Shown here: positions 1 to 7,659 of the stretch, piece by piece | Layout of the letters: every line of letters starts with the position of its first letter | How positions within the stretch are numbered: position 1 is the first letter of the stretch | Translations under genes and position numbers: made by a program | Assembly: GCA_003576805.1 (NCBI GenBank) | Contig: QEVM01000015.1 | Coordinates: forward strand, 1-57,304 | Source: Pseudomonadota bacterium | Lineage (GTDB): Bacteria; Myxococcota_A; UBA9160; PR03 | DNA: 57,304 nucleotides | Direction of reading: 5' to 3' | The notes under the pieces: model-generated | Database searches by the model: none | The model's input: the letters and a program-made list of their open reading frames with translations, nothing else | Told to the model about the DNA's origin: nothing

Positions 1-621
1 GTTGCACCTGTGGGTTCCCCTCTGAGCTTGAGGTCGTTGAGCAACCCCATTCTCAGAGCACCCACAGGTGTCAGCAATCTGTTGAGGCCCCTCATCTAGC
101 ACCGCGGCGCTCTCGGTGAGTGCGAGATCGGTCCGCTCGAGCGCGACCAGCTCTGCGTATCGGGTGCCAACTCGCGCCGCCACCAGCAGCGCCGTCATGT
201 CGCGCATCGCTCGCTCGCGGTCGGCTTCGCGTGCGGCGAGATTGCGTCGGAGTGCTCGCTTGCCCCAGAAGGGAAGCTCTTGCTCGACGCCGACCTCCAG
301 GAAGGAGAAGTCGGAGTCTCCATAGGTCACGCCCCAGTCCTCGTTGTGGTAGCGGACGGTGATCGCGGGATCGGGGAGCGCTCCAGCCTGGGGCGTCCGC
401 TCCAGCATGGATCGCCAGCGAGACTCCGCGGCCTGCAACTCGGGGTTGCGAGCGAGGGCGCGCTCGATCGCCCAGGCAAGGGTCACTCGATCGGGGAGCC
501 CTGGGTCGCTCTGCGCCGCAGGGCTCGGGTCACCGAGTGCCACACCTAAAAGGCAAGCGAGGCCGGCCGCGACGAGCCGCTTCCATGCCGCGCATCGATG
601 GAGCTTCGTAGCAGCAGTCAC
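1..621 (-). CDS. TolC/CusC-like outer membrane efflux protein, 3' part missing
   Basis: Outer-membrane channel of a tripartite efflux system. The frame is open from the left edge to a GTG at 619-621, giving a hydrophobic export signal (residues about 13-30) followed by outer membrane factor sequence: RVTLAWAIERALARNPEL, LPDPAITVRY and VEQELPFWGKR. Recognisable similarity lasts to about residue 177 (AAVLDEG, near position 92). The remaining codons to the edge look unlike any TolC and lie in a strong inverted repeat (5-70), so the gene is probably cut by an inserted element rather than only by the window edge. The only upstream in-frame candidate start I found is this GTG; an ATG close by is out of frame. 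It is divergent from the DUF411 gene. The family call is firm, the start moderately sure, and the truncation is inferred. Confidence 0.7.
   Translation of the reverse strand, partial: MTAATKLHRCAAWKRLVAAGLACLLGVALGDPSPAAQSDPGLPDRVTLAWAIERALARNPELQAAESRWRSMLERTPQAGALPDPAITVRYHNEDWGVTYGDSDFSFLEVGVEQELPFWGKRALRRNLAAREADRERAMRDMTALLVAARVGTRYAELVALERTDLALTESAAVLDEGPQQIADTCGCSENGVAQRPQAQRGTHRCN
5..70. repeat. Nested inverted repeat at the window edge, possible mobile-element end
   Basis: Outer arms at 5-15 (CACCTGTGGGT) and 60-70 (its exact complement) enclose inner arms at 20-26 (CTCTGAG) and 52-58 (CTCAGAG). A small GTTG-AG-CAAC hairpin sits at 36-45. TolC similarity of the overlapping minus-strand gene stops just right of this repeat, as expected if it is the end of an inserted element lying mostly outside the window. 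I cannot name an IS family from it. Confidence 0.5.
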
Positions 622-801
622 AGACAGACCTCTGGCACGTGCTTCGGTCTACGGTCAGAAGGCCATGGAAGTGACTGGAAATGCGATCCCGTTGCGGCAT
701 TTCGTGAGAACCCCGAGATTCAGCGGCGAGCTCGCGTCCCGGCCGGTGGCGGGCGGTCCGCAGATTCGGTCCTGGGACGCATTCTCGAAGAGGCATCGTC
801 A

Positions 802-1269
802 ATGCCGCGTATCGTCCCCTCAATCGTTCGATTCCTGTGCCTCGCGCTCATGGCCAACGCGATCTCATCGACGGTCGCATCGGCGAGTGACACAGTATTG
901 GTATACAAGACGCCTCGCTGCGGTTGCTGCGTCGACTGGGTCACTCATCTTCGCGCGAACGGGTTCAGCGTCACCGTGGAAGAAGTGCAGGATCTCTCGC
1001 CGATCAAGGCGCGATTCGGCGTACCCGCGGACCTCGAGTCTTGCCACACCGCCACCGTTGATGGCTACGTCGTGGAAGGGCACGTGCCGGCCTCAGACAT
1101 TCAGCGCCTCCTTGCCGAGGAGCCGGCTGCGCGAGGAATTGCCGTCCCGCGCATGCCAGTCGGATCACCTGGCATGGAACGGGGAGACGAGCGTGAGCCC
1201 TACCAAGTCATCCAGTTCGGAGACCAGGGCCGCGCGGTGTTTGCAACTCATGGCGATTCGATTCCCTGA
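802..1269 (+). CDS. DUF411 periplasmic metal-binding protein
   Basis: A 155-residue exported protein. The signal peptide occupies about residues 1-30 (PSIVRFLCLALMANAISS), followed by the DUF411 core: VYKTPRCGCC near residue 38, then HLRANGFSV, SCHTATVDGYVVEGHVPA and the end region VPRMPVGSPGME. DUF411 proteins are small thioredoxin-fold-like proteins, often beside copper or other heavy-metal genes, and the CGCC motif is the likely metal or redox site. I chose the ATG at 802 because it directly precedes the signal peptide; the frame is open further upstream without protein-like sequence. It lies between the broken TolC gene (divergent) and the anti-sigma gene (convergent), so it is probably a single-gene unit of the island. 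Function is inferred from family and context. Confidence 0.85.
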   Translation: MPRIVPSIVRFLCLALMANAISSTVASASDTVLVYKTPRCGCCVDWVTHLRANGFSVTVEEVQDLSPIKARFGVPADLESCHTATVDGYVVEGHVPASDIQRLLAEEPAARGIAVPRMPVGSPGMERGDEREPYQVIQFGDQGRAVFATHGDSIP

Positions 1270-1314
1270 GGAGTCTGCTCATGCCCCGAGACGGAGATGG
1301 CGCCCCACGCGGTA

Positions 1315-2028
1315 CTACCCATGGATGGCCTTGCGGACATGCATGCCAGCCGTGACTCCAAACAGCGAGCCGACGGCGGTCCCAACCAACCAGAACACTC
1401 CGACACGCAAGGGAAGTCCTACCGACTGGAGCGCAATGGCTGGCGATAGGAGCAGCAGCAGCATGACGGCAGGCAGAATTGATGCGAAGGCCGTCGTACC
1501 CTCCGTGCCCGACGCTAGGACGGCTGCCATGGCTGCGAAGAGAAATGTGGCGACGACACCAAGGCACAATGCGCTGCCGTGAAGTCCGGCAGTCGTCGCG
1601 AGCTGATCTCTGAATCGCGTACTCGTCCACCACACCAGGAAGTGGGGATCGGGACACGCCGTGCCGAAGGCGCCAGCGATCCCGAGCCCGATCAGGCCCA
1701 AGAGTGCGGCACGGGCCAGGGGGAACGACTGGGTACGCACTCGCAGCAGCCCGAGCGCCAGCGAGACGACGAGAAGACCCGCCCAGAGAGTGCTGAACGC
1801 AGCCACGGACCACGATGCGTGGTGGCTGAATGGGTGGTCCGCTACGAGCCAAGTCCCGCCCAGGGCTCCCGCGACGCCCACTGCGCCGGCAAGGACCAAG
1901 AGAAGGAACGTGCGTTTGCTCCGTAGCTCGAAGTCGCGACGCAAGCAAGCCGCGATTCCGTCGCGAACTCCTTCAGGGGAACTCCGCGGGGTCGCCGGCT
2001 GCTCCTCGCATTCAAAGCGAAGGCCCAT
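1315..2028 (-). CDS. NrsF-like (DUF1109-type) membrane anti-sigma factor, copy 1
   Basis: A 237-residue membrane protein with about six transmembrane segments (first near residues 41-62). It begins 28 bases after the stop of the ECF sigma gene, with an AGAGG ribosome site before the ATG at 2026-2028. Two striking motifs are HPFSHHASW (residues 65-73) and CPDPHFLVWW (125-134), plus a Cys at 155. Both motifs and the second Cys recur in the paralogue at 3624-4376. NrsF-type anti-sigma factors hold ECF sigma factors at the membrane and release them on metal or redox stress, with two conserved cysteines important in characterised members. I infer the same role here: the short cytoplasmic N-terminus would bind the sigma factor encoded just upstream. 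Family placement rests on size, topology, cysteines and operon partner, so it is likely but not certain. Confidence 0.75.
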   Translation of the reverse strand: MGLRFECEEQPATPRSSPEGVRDGIAACLRRDFELRSKRTFLLLVLAGAVGVAGALGGTWLVADHPFSHHASWSVAAFSTLWAGLLVVSLALGLLRVRTQSFPLARAALLGLIGLGIAGAFGTACPDPHFLVWWTSTRFRDQLATTAGLHGSALCLGVVATFLFAAMAAVLASGTEGTTAFASILPAVMLLLLLSPAIALQSVGLPLRVGVFWLVGTAVGSLFGVTAGMHVRKAIHG

Positions 2029-2056
2029 CTCGCAGCCTCTCACGACGTCTCCGGCT

Positions 2057-2638
2057 TCACGAGGCGGGGCGCGCGCGAGTTCGCGGTGCGGCACCGACCC
2101 GCCGCATCGCGCGAGACGCGATTTTACGCGTGGCATCAATCGACTTTCCGAGGCGCGCGGCAAGCTCGCAGTAATCGCGCCCGTGGAGCTTGAAGGAGAT
2201 CACGACATACCGCTCTTCCGCAGTGAGTGCGTTCAGCGCCTCGCCAAGATCCTCTCGATCGGCGAGTACACGCTCGATATTAGGAGATCCGGACTCGATT
2301 TCGCGTGCCTCGAGCGCGACCTCACGGCCGCGAAATGCGCGTCGGATGTCGTCGATCCACAGTCGGTGCGCGATCTGGAACAGCCATGGCAAGAACGGGC
2401 GAGTCGAATCATAGGTATCGCGAGCCCGATGGACGCGCAGGAACAGCTCCTGATAGAGATCTTCCGCACGGTGGGTCGAGCCACTGCGCTTGAGAAAGAA
2501 GGCGTAGGCACGCGCCTCGTGACGGCGGAAGAGCTCGCCAAACGCTTCGGTATCGCCGTCTGCATATCGCACCATGAGCGTCTCATCGGGAACGTCGCGC
2601 CAGGCGTCGCCCTGCCCACCTGTTTGCAACGGTGACAT
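2057..2638 (-). CDS. ECF RNA polymerase sigma factor, copy 1
   Basis: A 193-residue sigma-70 family protein. Region 2 runs from about residue 19 to 95: DETLMVRYADGDTEAFGELF, then EDLYQELFLRVHRARDTYD and FLPWLFQIAHRLWIDDIRR. Region 4 covers about 128-180: LTAEERYVVISFKLHGRDY followed by a helix-turn-helix, LAARLGKSIDATRKIASRA. There is no region 3, as expected for ECF factors. It is the first gene of a two-gene unit with the membrane anti-sigma factor downstream, and it is divergent from a near-duplicate sigma gene starting at 2973. By context it should control metal-response genes of the island and perhaps itself; I could not identify its promoter motif by eye. Confidence 0.9.
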   Translation of the reverse strand: MSPLQTGGQGDAWRDVPDETLMVRYADGDTEAFGELFRRHEARAYAFFLKRSGSTHRAEDLYQELFLRVHRARDTYDSTRPFLPWLFQIAHRLWIDDIRRAFRGREVALEAREIESGSPNIERVLADREDLGEALNALTAEERYVVISFKLHGRDYCELAARLGKSIDATRKIASRAMRRVGAAPRTRARPAS

Positions 2639-2972
2639 CCCCTCTCATCTCGTCGACCGGTAATTCGAGGCGCCGGTACTGCCGCGAGGCCGAATTGCTC
2701 CGCACGCGATACTTCAGGAACGGCTGCACGGTGGTGCCGGGCAGCTCGCGACTCGCTGATCACACGCGTCAACTCGTGGTCTTCGTCATCGATGCCGTTG
2801 CACGGGAATACGCACATCCTCTAGAAAAGGTGACGGCCGAGAAAATGGGGCACTTTGACGCACCTGTTGAGCCAGCGTGTCAGCCTGTCCAAGCATTGGA
2901 CTCGAGACGGGTATTGGTTCATCTTGGCGCTCGCACGGTCACTGCAGTGAACGGCCGTCATGGAGCGCTGAG
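2639..2972. promoter_or_regulatory. Divergent control region between two sigma-factor genes
   Basis: A 334-base gap between the 5' ends of two divergent, paralogous sigma/anti-sigma operons. No credible coding frame is seen. It must hold both promoters, and shared or overlapping sites would let the two sigma factors cross-regulate. I saw no clear GGAAC-type ECF -35 element. Confidence 0.4.
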
Positions 2973-3506
2973 ATGAAAGACCATTCCGACGAGGCGCTGA
3001 TGGCTGCCTACGGAGCCGGCGCCGCCGCAGCTTTCGAAGAGCTCTTCCGGCGGCATGAGCGAAGAGCCTGGGCCTTCTTTCGTCGACGCGTGAATTCAGA
3101 GGATCGCGCCTCGGATCTCTATCAGGAACTCTTCCTCCGATTGCACCGCTCCCGCGCGACGTACGACCTGAGCCGACCTTTCCTTCCTTGGTTCTATCAG
3201 GTGGCTCGCAGCGTTCTCATCGACGACATGCGACGTGCGTTTTATGCGCGCGAGCTGCCGCTTGAGAACGAGGTGGCGACTGCGCCCGAGAGCGATATCG
3301 AACGCAGATTGGTCGCGCGAGAGACTGTGTCGCAACAGCTCGGCCACCTCACCGAGGAAGGCGCTCGAGTCATCATCGCGACCAAGCTCCTCGGCAAAGG
3401 CTACGACGAGGTTGCGCGAGAGATCGGGAAGTCGAGCAATGCAATCAAGCAAAGTGCCTCTCGGTCTCTGCGACGGCTGCGAGTCTTGCGCTCCTCTGGT
3501 GGTTAG
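2973..3506 (+). CDS. ECF RNA polymerase sigma factor, copy 2
   Basis: A 177-residue ECF sigma factor, paralogous to the one at 2057-2638. Region 2: DEALMAAYGAGAAAAFEELF, DLYQELFLRLHRSRATYDLS and FLPWFYQVARSVLIDDMRR (about residues 5-92). Region 4: LTEEGARVIIATKLLGKGYD and the helix-turn-helix VAREIGKSSNAIKQSASRS (about 122-170). The ATG at 2973 aligns with the conserved N-terminus; the frame extends upstream but that part is not sigma-like. It is followed after 117 bases by its own anti-sigma gene, so this module is the mirror image of the one to the left. Confidence 0.9.
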   Translation: MKDHSDEALMAAYGAGAAAAFEELFRRHERRAWAFFRRRVNSEDRASDLYQELFLRLHRSRATYDLSRPFLPWFYQVARSVLIDDMRRAFYARELPLENEVATAPESDIERRLVARETVSQQLGHLTEEGARVIIATKLLGKGYDEVAREIGKSSNAIKQSASRSLRRLRVLRSSGG

Positions 3507-3623
3507 TTGCGGCGGTCACGGCGGATCGCTGGCATTTTCGCTGAGGACCGCCGTAACGTGACGTAGCGTCCGAGACTAAACCGAGCGGCGGCGAGCGGCA
3601 GGGATGGCGGCAAGATTGCGCCA

Positions 3624-4376
3624 ATGAGCGAGGAACACGATTCCGCGGCGAAGGAGCATCCGACGCCTGAGGCGCTTCGCGAGGGAGTGCGAAGCGCCAT
3701 CAGCTCGGCGCTCGCTCGTGACGCAGATCGGCGCGGTGGACGGACGGGTCGGCAGCTCGCGCTGTCGGGCGTCATCGGAGTCGTCGGCGGACTCGCGGTC
3801 ACTTGGCTCGTCGCGGCCCACCCATTGGGCCATCATCCGCAATGGCATCTGGCGTTCTACAGCACGGTGTGGGCGGGATTGCTCGTCGTGGTGCTGGCAC
3901 TCGCCCTGCTGGACGTGCGGACGGCGCGCTGGCCCATTGGAAGCGCGGCTCGAGCCGCCGTTCTGGCGCTCGGAATTGCTGGCATCTGCGGCTGGATCTG
4001 CCCGGACCAGCATTTTCTCGAATGGTGGAACGCGACGAGGCTCGGAAGCCAAATCGTGCGCGAAACGGACTCCATGGGCTTGAGCGCCTTCTGCTTCGGG
4101 ATCGTCGCGACGACCGCCTTCGCGCTCGTCGCTGCGCTGCTCACCCTCTCGCGCCGATCCGATGCGCTTCGAACGGTGCTGATCACGTCTTCGTTCGTAG
4201 CGTTGCTGCAAGCACCCGGAGTCGCGCTCCAGGCGACCGATGCGTCGCTCGCCGTGTTAACTGGCTGGATGGGAGGCACCATGATCGGTTCGGTCGCTGG
4301 GGTCGCGGGCGCATTCGGCTGGCACGCGCGTCACGAGCGACTCGCGAGCCTTAGCGATGAAGGGGCTGATTCCTAG
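3624..4376 (+). CDS. NrsF-like (DUF1109-type) membrane anti-sigma factor, copy 2
   Basis: A 250-residue protein with about six membrane segments. It matches the anti-sigma protein at 1315-2028 along most of its length. The shared motifs are TWLVAAHPLGHHPQWHLAF (HP at 66) and CPDQHFLEWWNATR (CPD at 126), followed by a Cys at 157. The N-terminal 45 residues are polar and probably face the cytoplasm to hold the sigma factor encoded at 2973-3506. His and Cys residues fixed in both copies at membrane or periplasm-facing positions are good candidates for a metal or redox sensor, which is inference. The 117-base gap after the sigma gene is longer than in copy 1 but shows no other gene. Confidence 0.75.
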   Translation: MSEEHDSAAKEHPTPEALREGVRSAISSALARDADRRGGRTGRQLALSGVIGVVGGLAVTWLVAAHPLGHHPQWHLAFYSTVWAGLLVVVLALALLDVRTARWPIGSAARAAVLALGIAGICGWICPDQHFLEWWNATRLGSQIVRETDSMGLSAFCFGIVATTAFALVAALLTLSRRSDALRTVLITSSFVALLQAPGVALQATDASLAVLTGWMGGTMIGSVAGVAGAFGWHARHERLASLSDEGADS

Positions 4377-4514
4377 AAGCGTCCCTTCGACGAGATCATG
4401 GGCCATATCAGACGTCGCTCGCGGCGCTCAAACCGCGGATGACTTCTCCCTCCTTCCTACTATCCGATCGGACAGTCTTCTCCGGCCTGCTCGGGGTTCC
4501 TCATCCGCCAGCCT

Positions 4515-4640
4515 TCAGGCTGCTCGCCTTGCGAAGCCTTCCGGCGTGAGATCGCCGAGCGAGCGGTGCGCACCCGATTGTAGTCGAGTTGCCAGCGCTC
4601 GAGACTCGCTCCGCGTCTTCGATCGTCTCGAACCAGCTCC
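4515..4640 (-). pseudogene. Remnant of an IS3/rve-type transposase, C-terminal end
   Basis: Reading the minus strand from 4640, three short pieces in shifting frames rebuild the end of a DDE integrase-type transposase: SWFETIEDAER, then LERWQLDYNRVRTARS after one frameshift, then RSLGDLTPEGFARRAA and a stop at 4515 after another. This matches the familiar C-terminus of IS3-family OrfB proteins (W-x-x-D/E-Y-N-x-V-R-x-x-x-S-L-G-x-L-T-P-x-E-F). The catalytic core is absent or unrecognisable, and I found no terminal repeats. It is a scar of a past insertion. The rest of 4377-4898 holds nothing else I can support. Confidence 0.6.
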
Positions 4641-4898
4641 TACGGGCCGAGAAGCTGGTTCCCATTCTGCATGGCGAGGGGTGGTGCGTACTCTGCACGA
4701 CCACGGCAGTCGCGCTCCGATTTTTGGAACGGGCTCGTGGAATCAGCAGAAAGCGCCGAACCCAAGACGTCACCGAACCGTGCGCGCGGGGGCGGTGCGA
4801 CACTCGGGTCCATCCGCTGCCGAATCGAGCTCGCTGGTCGATCGCGGGAGTCGAATTCGCCCGCGTACATCGGAGAGAGCGCCTCACAGAAGCGAGCT

Positions 4899-5918
4899 CT
4901 ACCGCTGACGCTCGTCCCTGACGGACGAGATTACCGCGATGGACAGAATGCCAGCGACCACGGCAAGAGAAACCAGAGCCGGGATGTGGATCAGGTCGTG
5001 CAGAAGGAGCTTGACGGCGACGAAGAGGAGGATTCCGCCGAGCGCGTGCTGCAGGTATCGGAGCCTTCGAAGGAAGCTCGCGAGAGCGCCGAAGAGACTC
5101 CTTAGGCCCGCGATCGCAAGGATGTTCGACGTGTAGACGATCAGAGGATCCTGCGTGATGGCAAAGATCGCGGGAATCGAATCCAATGCGAAGATCACGT
5201 CCGTCGTCTCGATCACCAGCAGAGTCAGGAACAGCAGAGTCGCGCGGCGTCCGCCTTCGTCGCGAACGAAGAAGCGGCTGCCTTCGAATCTCGGAACGCT
5301 CGGAACGAAGCGGAGGAACGCGCGCACGACCCGGCCGTTCGTCGGGTCGGCGGCCTGCGCATGATCGCGGAGGACTCGGAGGGCCGTCGCGAAGAGCACG
5401 GCCGCCAGGACGTACTCGAACCAGTGGAAGCGGCGTAGCAGAACCGCTCCCACTCCGATGAAGAGCAGCCGCAGCACGATCGCGGTCAGGATCCCCCAGA
5501 AGAGAACGCGCTGCCGCTGCTCCTCGGGCACCTGGAAGTGCGAGAAGATGACCATGAACACGAAGAGATTGTCGACACTGAGCGCGTACTCGATCAGATA
5601 GCCCGTGACGAACTCGAACATGCGGACGTGACCCAGGCGGAAGTGGATCGCGACGGTGAAGGCGATGGCGGCCGCGATCCACAACAAGGTCATGAGGTGC
5701 GGAGCGACGCGGCGGTAGTCCTCGCGCGTACCTCGATGACTCGTGCTCAGCTCGAGGACGAGCAACACGCTCACCAGAGCGCCGAACCCAGCGATCAGCG
5801 GAAGATCCAGGATGTCTCGGCCTCCCTCGACGCGCCTTCGGGGTCGTGTGCGAGGAACTACGCGCCGCGCAGGAGCGAGTGACCTGGCGCGATCGCGATG
5901 CACATTCCGCCGCTCCAA
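4899..5918 (-). CDS. TerC/Alx-family integral membrane protein
   Basis: Multi-pass membrane protein of the TerC family, with typical segments EYALSVDNLFVFMVIFSHF, IETTDVIFALDSIPAIFAI and ASFLRRLRYLQHALGGILL. The acidic residues of the SVDN and FALDS motifs are the conserved membrane sites of the family. Members have been linked to tellurite resistance and, more recently, to manganese or other metal-ion export. The start is uncertain: an ATG at 5918 (or GTG at 5903) gives an unusual Arg-rich leader of about 35 residues. A strong GGGAGG at 5821-5826 sits 7-10 bases before ATC/CTG codons at 5808-5813, exactly where family similarity begins, so a non-ATG start is possible. It stands alone, after the sigma modules and a transposase scar. 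Confidence 0.85.
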   Translation of the reverse strand: MERRNVHRDRARSLAPARRVVPRTRPRRRVEGGRDILDLPLIAGFGALVSVLLVLELSTSHRGTREDYRRVAPHLMTLLWIAAAIAFTVAIHFRLGHVRMFEFVTGYLIEYALSVDNLFVFMVIFSHFQVPEEQRQRVLFWGILTAIVLRLLFIGVGAVLLRRFHWFEYVLAAVLFATALRVLRDHAQAADPTNGRVVRAFLRFVPSVPRFEGSRFFVRDEGGRRATLLFLTLLVIETTDVIFALDSIPAIFAITQDPLIVYTSNILAIAGLRSLFGALASFLRRLRYLQHALGGILLFVAVKLLLHDLIHIPALVSLAVVAGILSIAVISSVRDERQR

Positions 5919-6369
5919 AGGACAACTCGTCGCGGACTTGGCGGTTGGCGAGGCGTGGATCCGAGCCAGCTCGCCGGCCGGACGACATTCGCGGTCACTG
6001 GCCCGAAGTTGCTTCGTATATCGGTCAGTGCGGACAGCGGAGAGCGGCGGAAGTCATCCGGACCAGAAGTCACTCGTGCGAAAGGGAGTCCGTCTCTAGG
6101 CTCCCCACTGCGGGAGCTGCCAAAACGCGTCCCCCGTTGGAATACTCGAGGGCCAATGGGGGCCGTGAAGCTTGCGGCCGAAGGATCCGTCTCGCCGGGT
6201 CACAGACCGATCGATTTCTCCGGCGGTGTGTCGTGGGCTTCCGTCGGCCAACCTGATCGCGCGCTCGTGCTGGAATTTCGGGAAGCGCAAAGTCAAGAGC
6301 GACTCGGCCGCCGGGATTTGCGGGCTCCGCCGCCGAATCAGAGCGGCGCCACCACCAAAGAGGGCGAAG
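5919..6369. other. Intergenic region, no gene recognised
   Basis: A 451-base gap between divergent TerC and the small helical protein gene. Several open frames cross it on both strands but none looks like a protein or has a ribosome site with a sensible start. It should contain the promoters of both flanking genes. Confidence 0.4.
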
Positions 6370-6723
6370 ATGGTCAGAATCCACGGATGCCTCCTACTCT
6401 GCGCACTCGTGCTGGCGCCGCTCACGAGCTGGACGCAGCCAGTCGACGATCGGTCCGAGATGGGGCTCACGGACCATCTGGTCCAGTCGGCATCGGATCC
6501 AGCTGATCACGAGGCGCTCGCGAGACACTTCCGCATGGAAGCCGACAAGCTGCGCATGATGGCGCTCGCTCATCGCTCGATGGGCGACTCGTATCGTCGC
6601 TCGAAGCTCCGCAAGGCAGAACGGCAAAAGGAACACTGCGAGCGCATCGCCGCCCTCGAGGAGCAGATCTCGCAGGAATACGAACAACTGTCCAAGGCGC
6701 ACGAGGCCGAGCTGAGTCGATGA
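6370..6723 (+). CDS. Small exported helical protein of the H/HC family, copy 1
   Basis: A 117-residue protein with a signal peptide (residues 1-22, IHGCLLLCALVLAPLTSW) and an all-helical mature part. Key positions are DHEALARHFRMEADKLRMMA, HRSMGDSYRR, KEHCERIAALEEQ and YEQLSKAHEAEL. The same spacing of His, a His-Cys pair and aromatic residues recurs at 32002-32331, 33464-33793, the decayed copy at 22577-22928 and the protein at 16894-17151. I do not know a named family. The fixed H and HC residues and repeated presence among copper genes suggest periplasmic metal binding, which is inference. The ATG at 6370 is chosen for the signal peptide. It ends 3 bases from the convergent cupredoxin gene. 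Confidence 0.75.
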   Translation: MVRIHGCLLLCALVLAPLTSWTQPVDDRSEMGLTDHLVQSASDPADHEALARHFRMEADKLRMMALAHRSMGDSYRRSKLRKAERQKEHCERIAALEEQISQEYEQLSKAHEAELSR

Positions 6724-6726
6724 GCT

Positions 6727-7610
6727 CTAATGCTGCGGCTGGTTCTCCGCGCGCCTCCGCGCAGCGACGACGAGCTGACCGACCATCCCTCCTTCCATAT
6801 GGCCCGGAATCGTGCAGAGGACCGAGTAGGTCCCGGGCTGGTCTAGGCGGAACGTATCGGAAGCGGTGGCTCCGCCCGCGGCGTGAAGATGAACCCAGTC
6901 CTGCGTTCCGTCCGGGGTCTTGACCACGAGAGAGTGCTCCGCAGCACCGGCGTTCCCGAGCTCGATCCGCGTCGGGATTCCCGCTTCGATCGTGAGATTC
7001 GTCGGCTCGAAGCGGAAGGGATCGAGCGCTCGGACGTGGATCGTTGCCTGCGGCACGGCATCGACGGCGCCAGCGGGGCGCTCCGCATGCGAGTGGGAGT
7101 GTGGTCCGGCTGCTTGCCCCGATTCCGCGGCGCCATGGTGGGCTCCACGATCGTGATGCGGCATCGAGTCGAGAGCGCCGGCCGGGTACTGTGCAGCGAT
7201 CAGCTCGAGGAGACCGTCGAGGCGACCGAGCTCCGATCGCGTGCGTGCCGCGCCACTTGCTTCACGGCTCCAGCGACCCTGGCTCGCTTGTCCGCCGGCA
7301 GGTCGGGCGAAAGATCCAGTAGGCGCTCGGCAGCCGCCGGAAGCGGCTCTGTCTTCGCGTGGATGTCCGACAACGCGCCGCTCTCGACATCGGCGGAGAT
7401 GCCATCTCGGGTCGCGCGGAGCGCCGCCCAGGCACCGGGCAGATCCGCCGACTCGCTCATGTGGTCGTCGTGGGCTCCGTCGTGACGAGCCTGACTGGCG
7501 TGGGTGCCAGCCGAGACGCCATGCTCGTGCGTCGGATCTGCGTGTGCGCCGTACGAACCGATACCCATGAGAATCACGAAGGTGAGGAACCAAGCTGCAA
7601 CCCAAGACAT
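6727..7610 (-). pseudogene. Cupredoxin-domain periplasmic protein, frameshifted
   Basis: From the ATG at 7608-7610 the reading frame gives a signal peptide (WVAAWFLTFVILMGIGSYGA), a His-rich linker and a helical region ending near DLPADKRARVAGAVKQVA. It then falls out of frame around 7225-7262 and runs to a stop at 7200. A one-base shift restores sense: RTRSELGRLDGLLELIAAQ, a second His-rich stretch, then a plastocyanin/azurin-like domain (IHVRALDPFRFEP, EHSLVVKTPDG, YSVLCTIPGHMEGGMVG). The His of EHSL and the Cys, His and Met of LCTIPGHMEGGM are the usual type-1 copper ligands. So this was one protein of about 290 residues: an exported helical domain plus a copper-binding domain. Either the gene is dead or the read has an indel. 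It lies downstream of the RND operon on the same strand. Confidence 0.7.
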
Positions 7611-7659
7611 GCTTCTACTCCCGTATTCGAGTGCGTTGAATCGGCCAAGAACCACAGAC

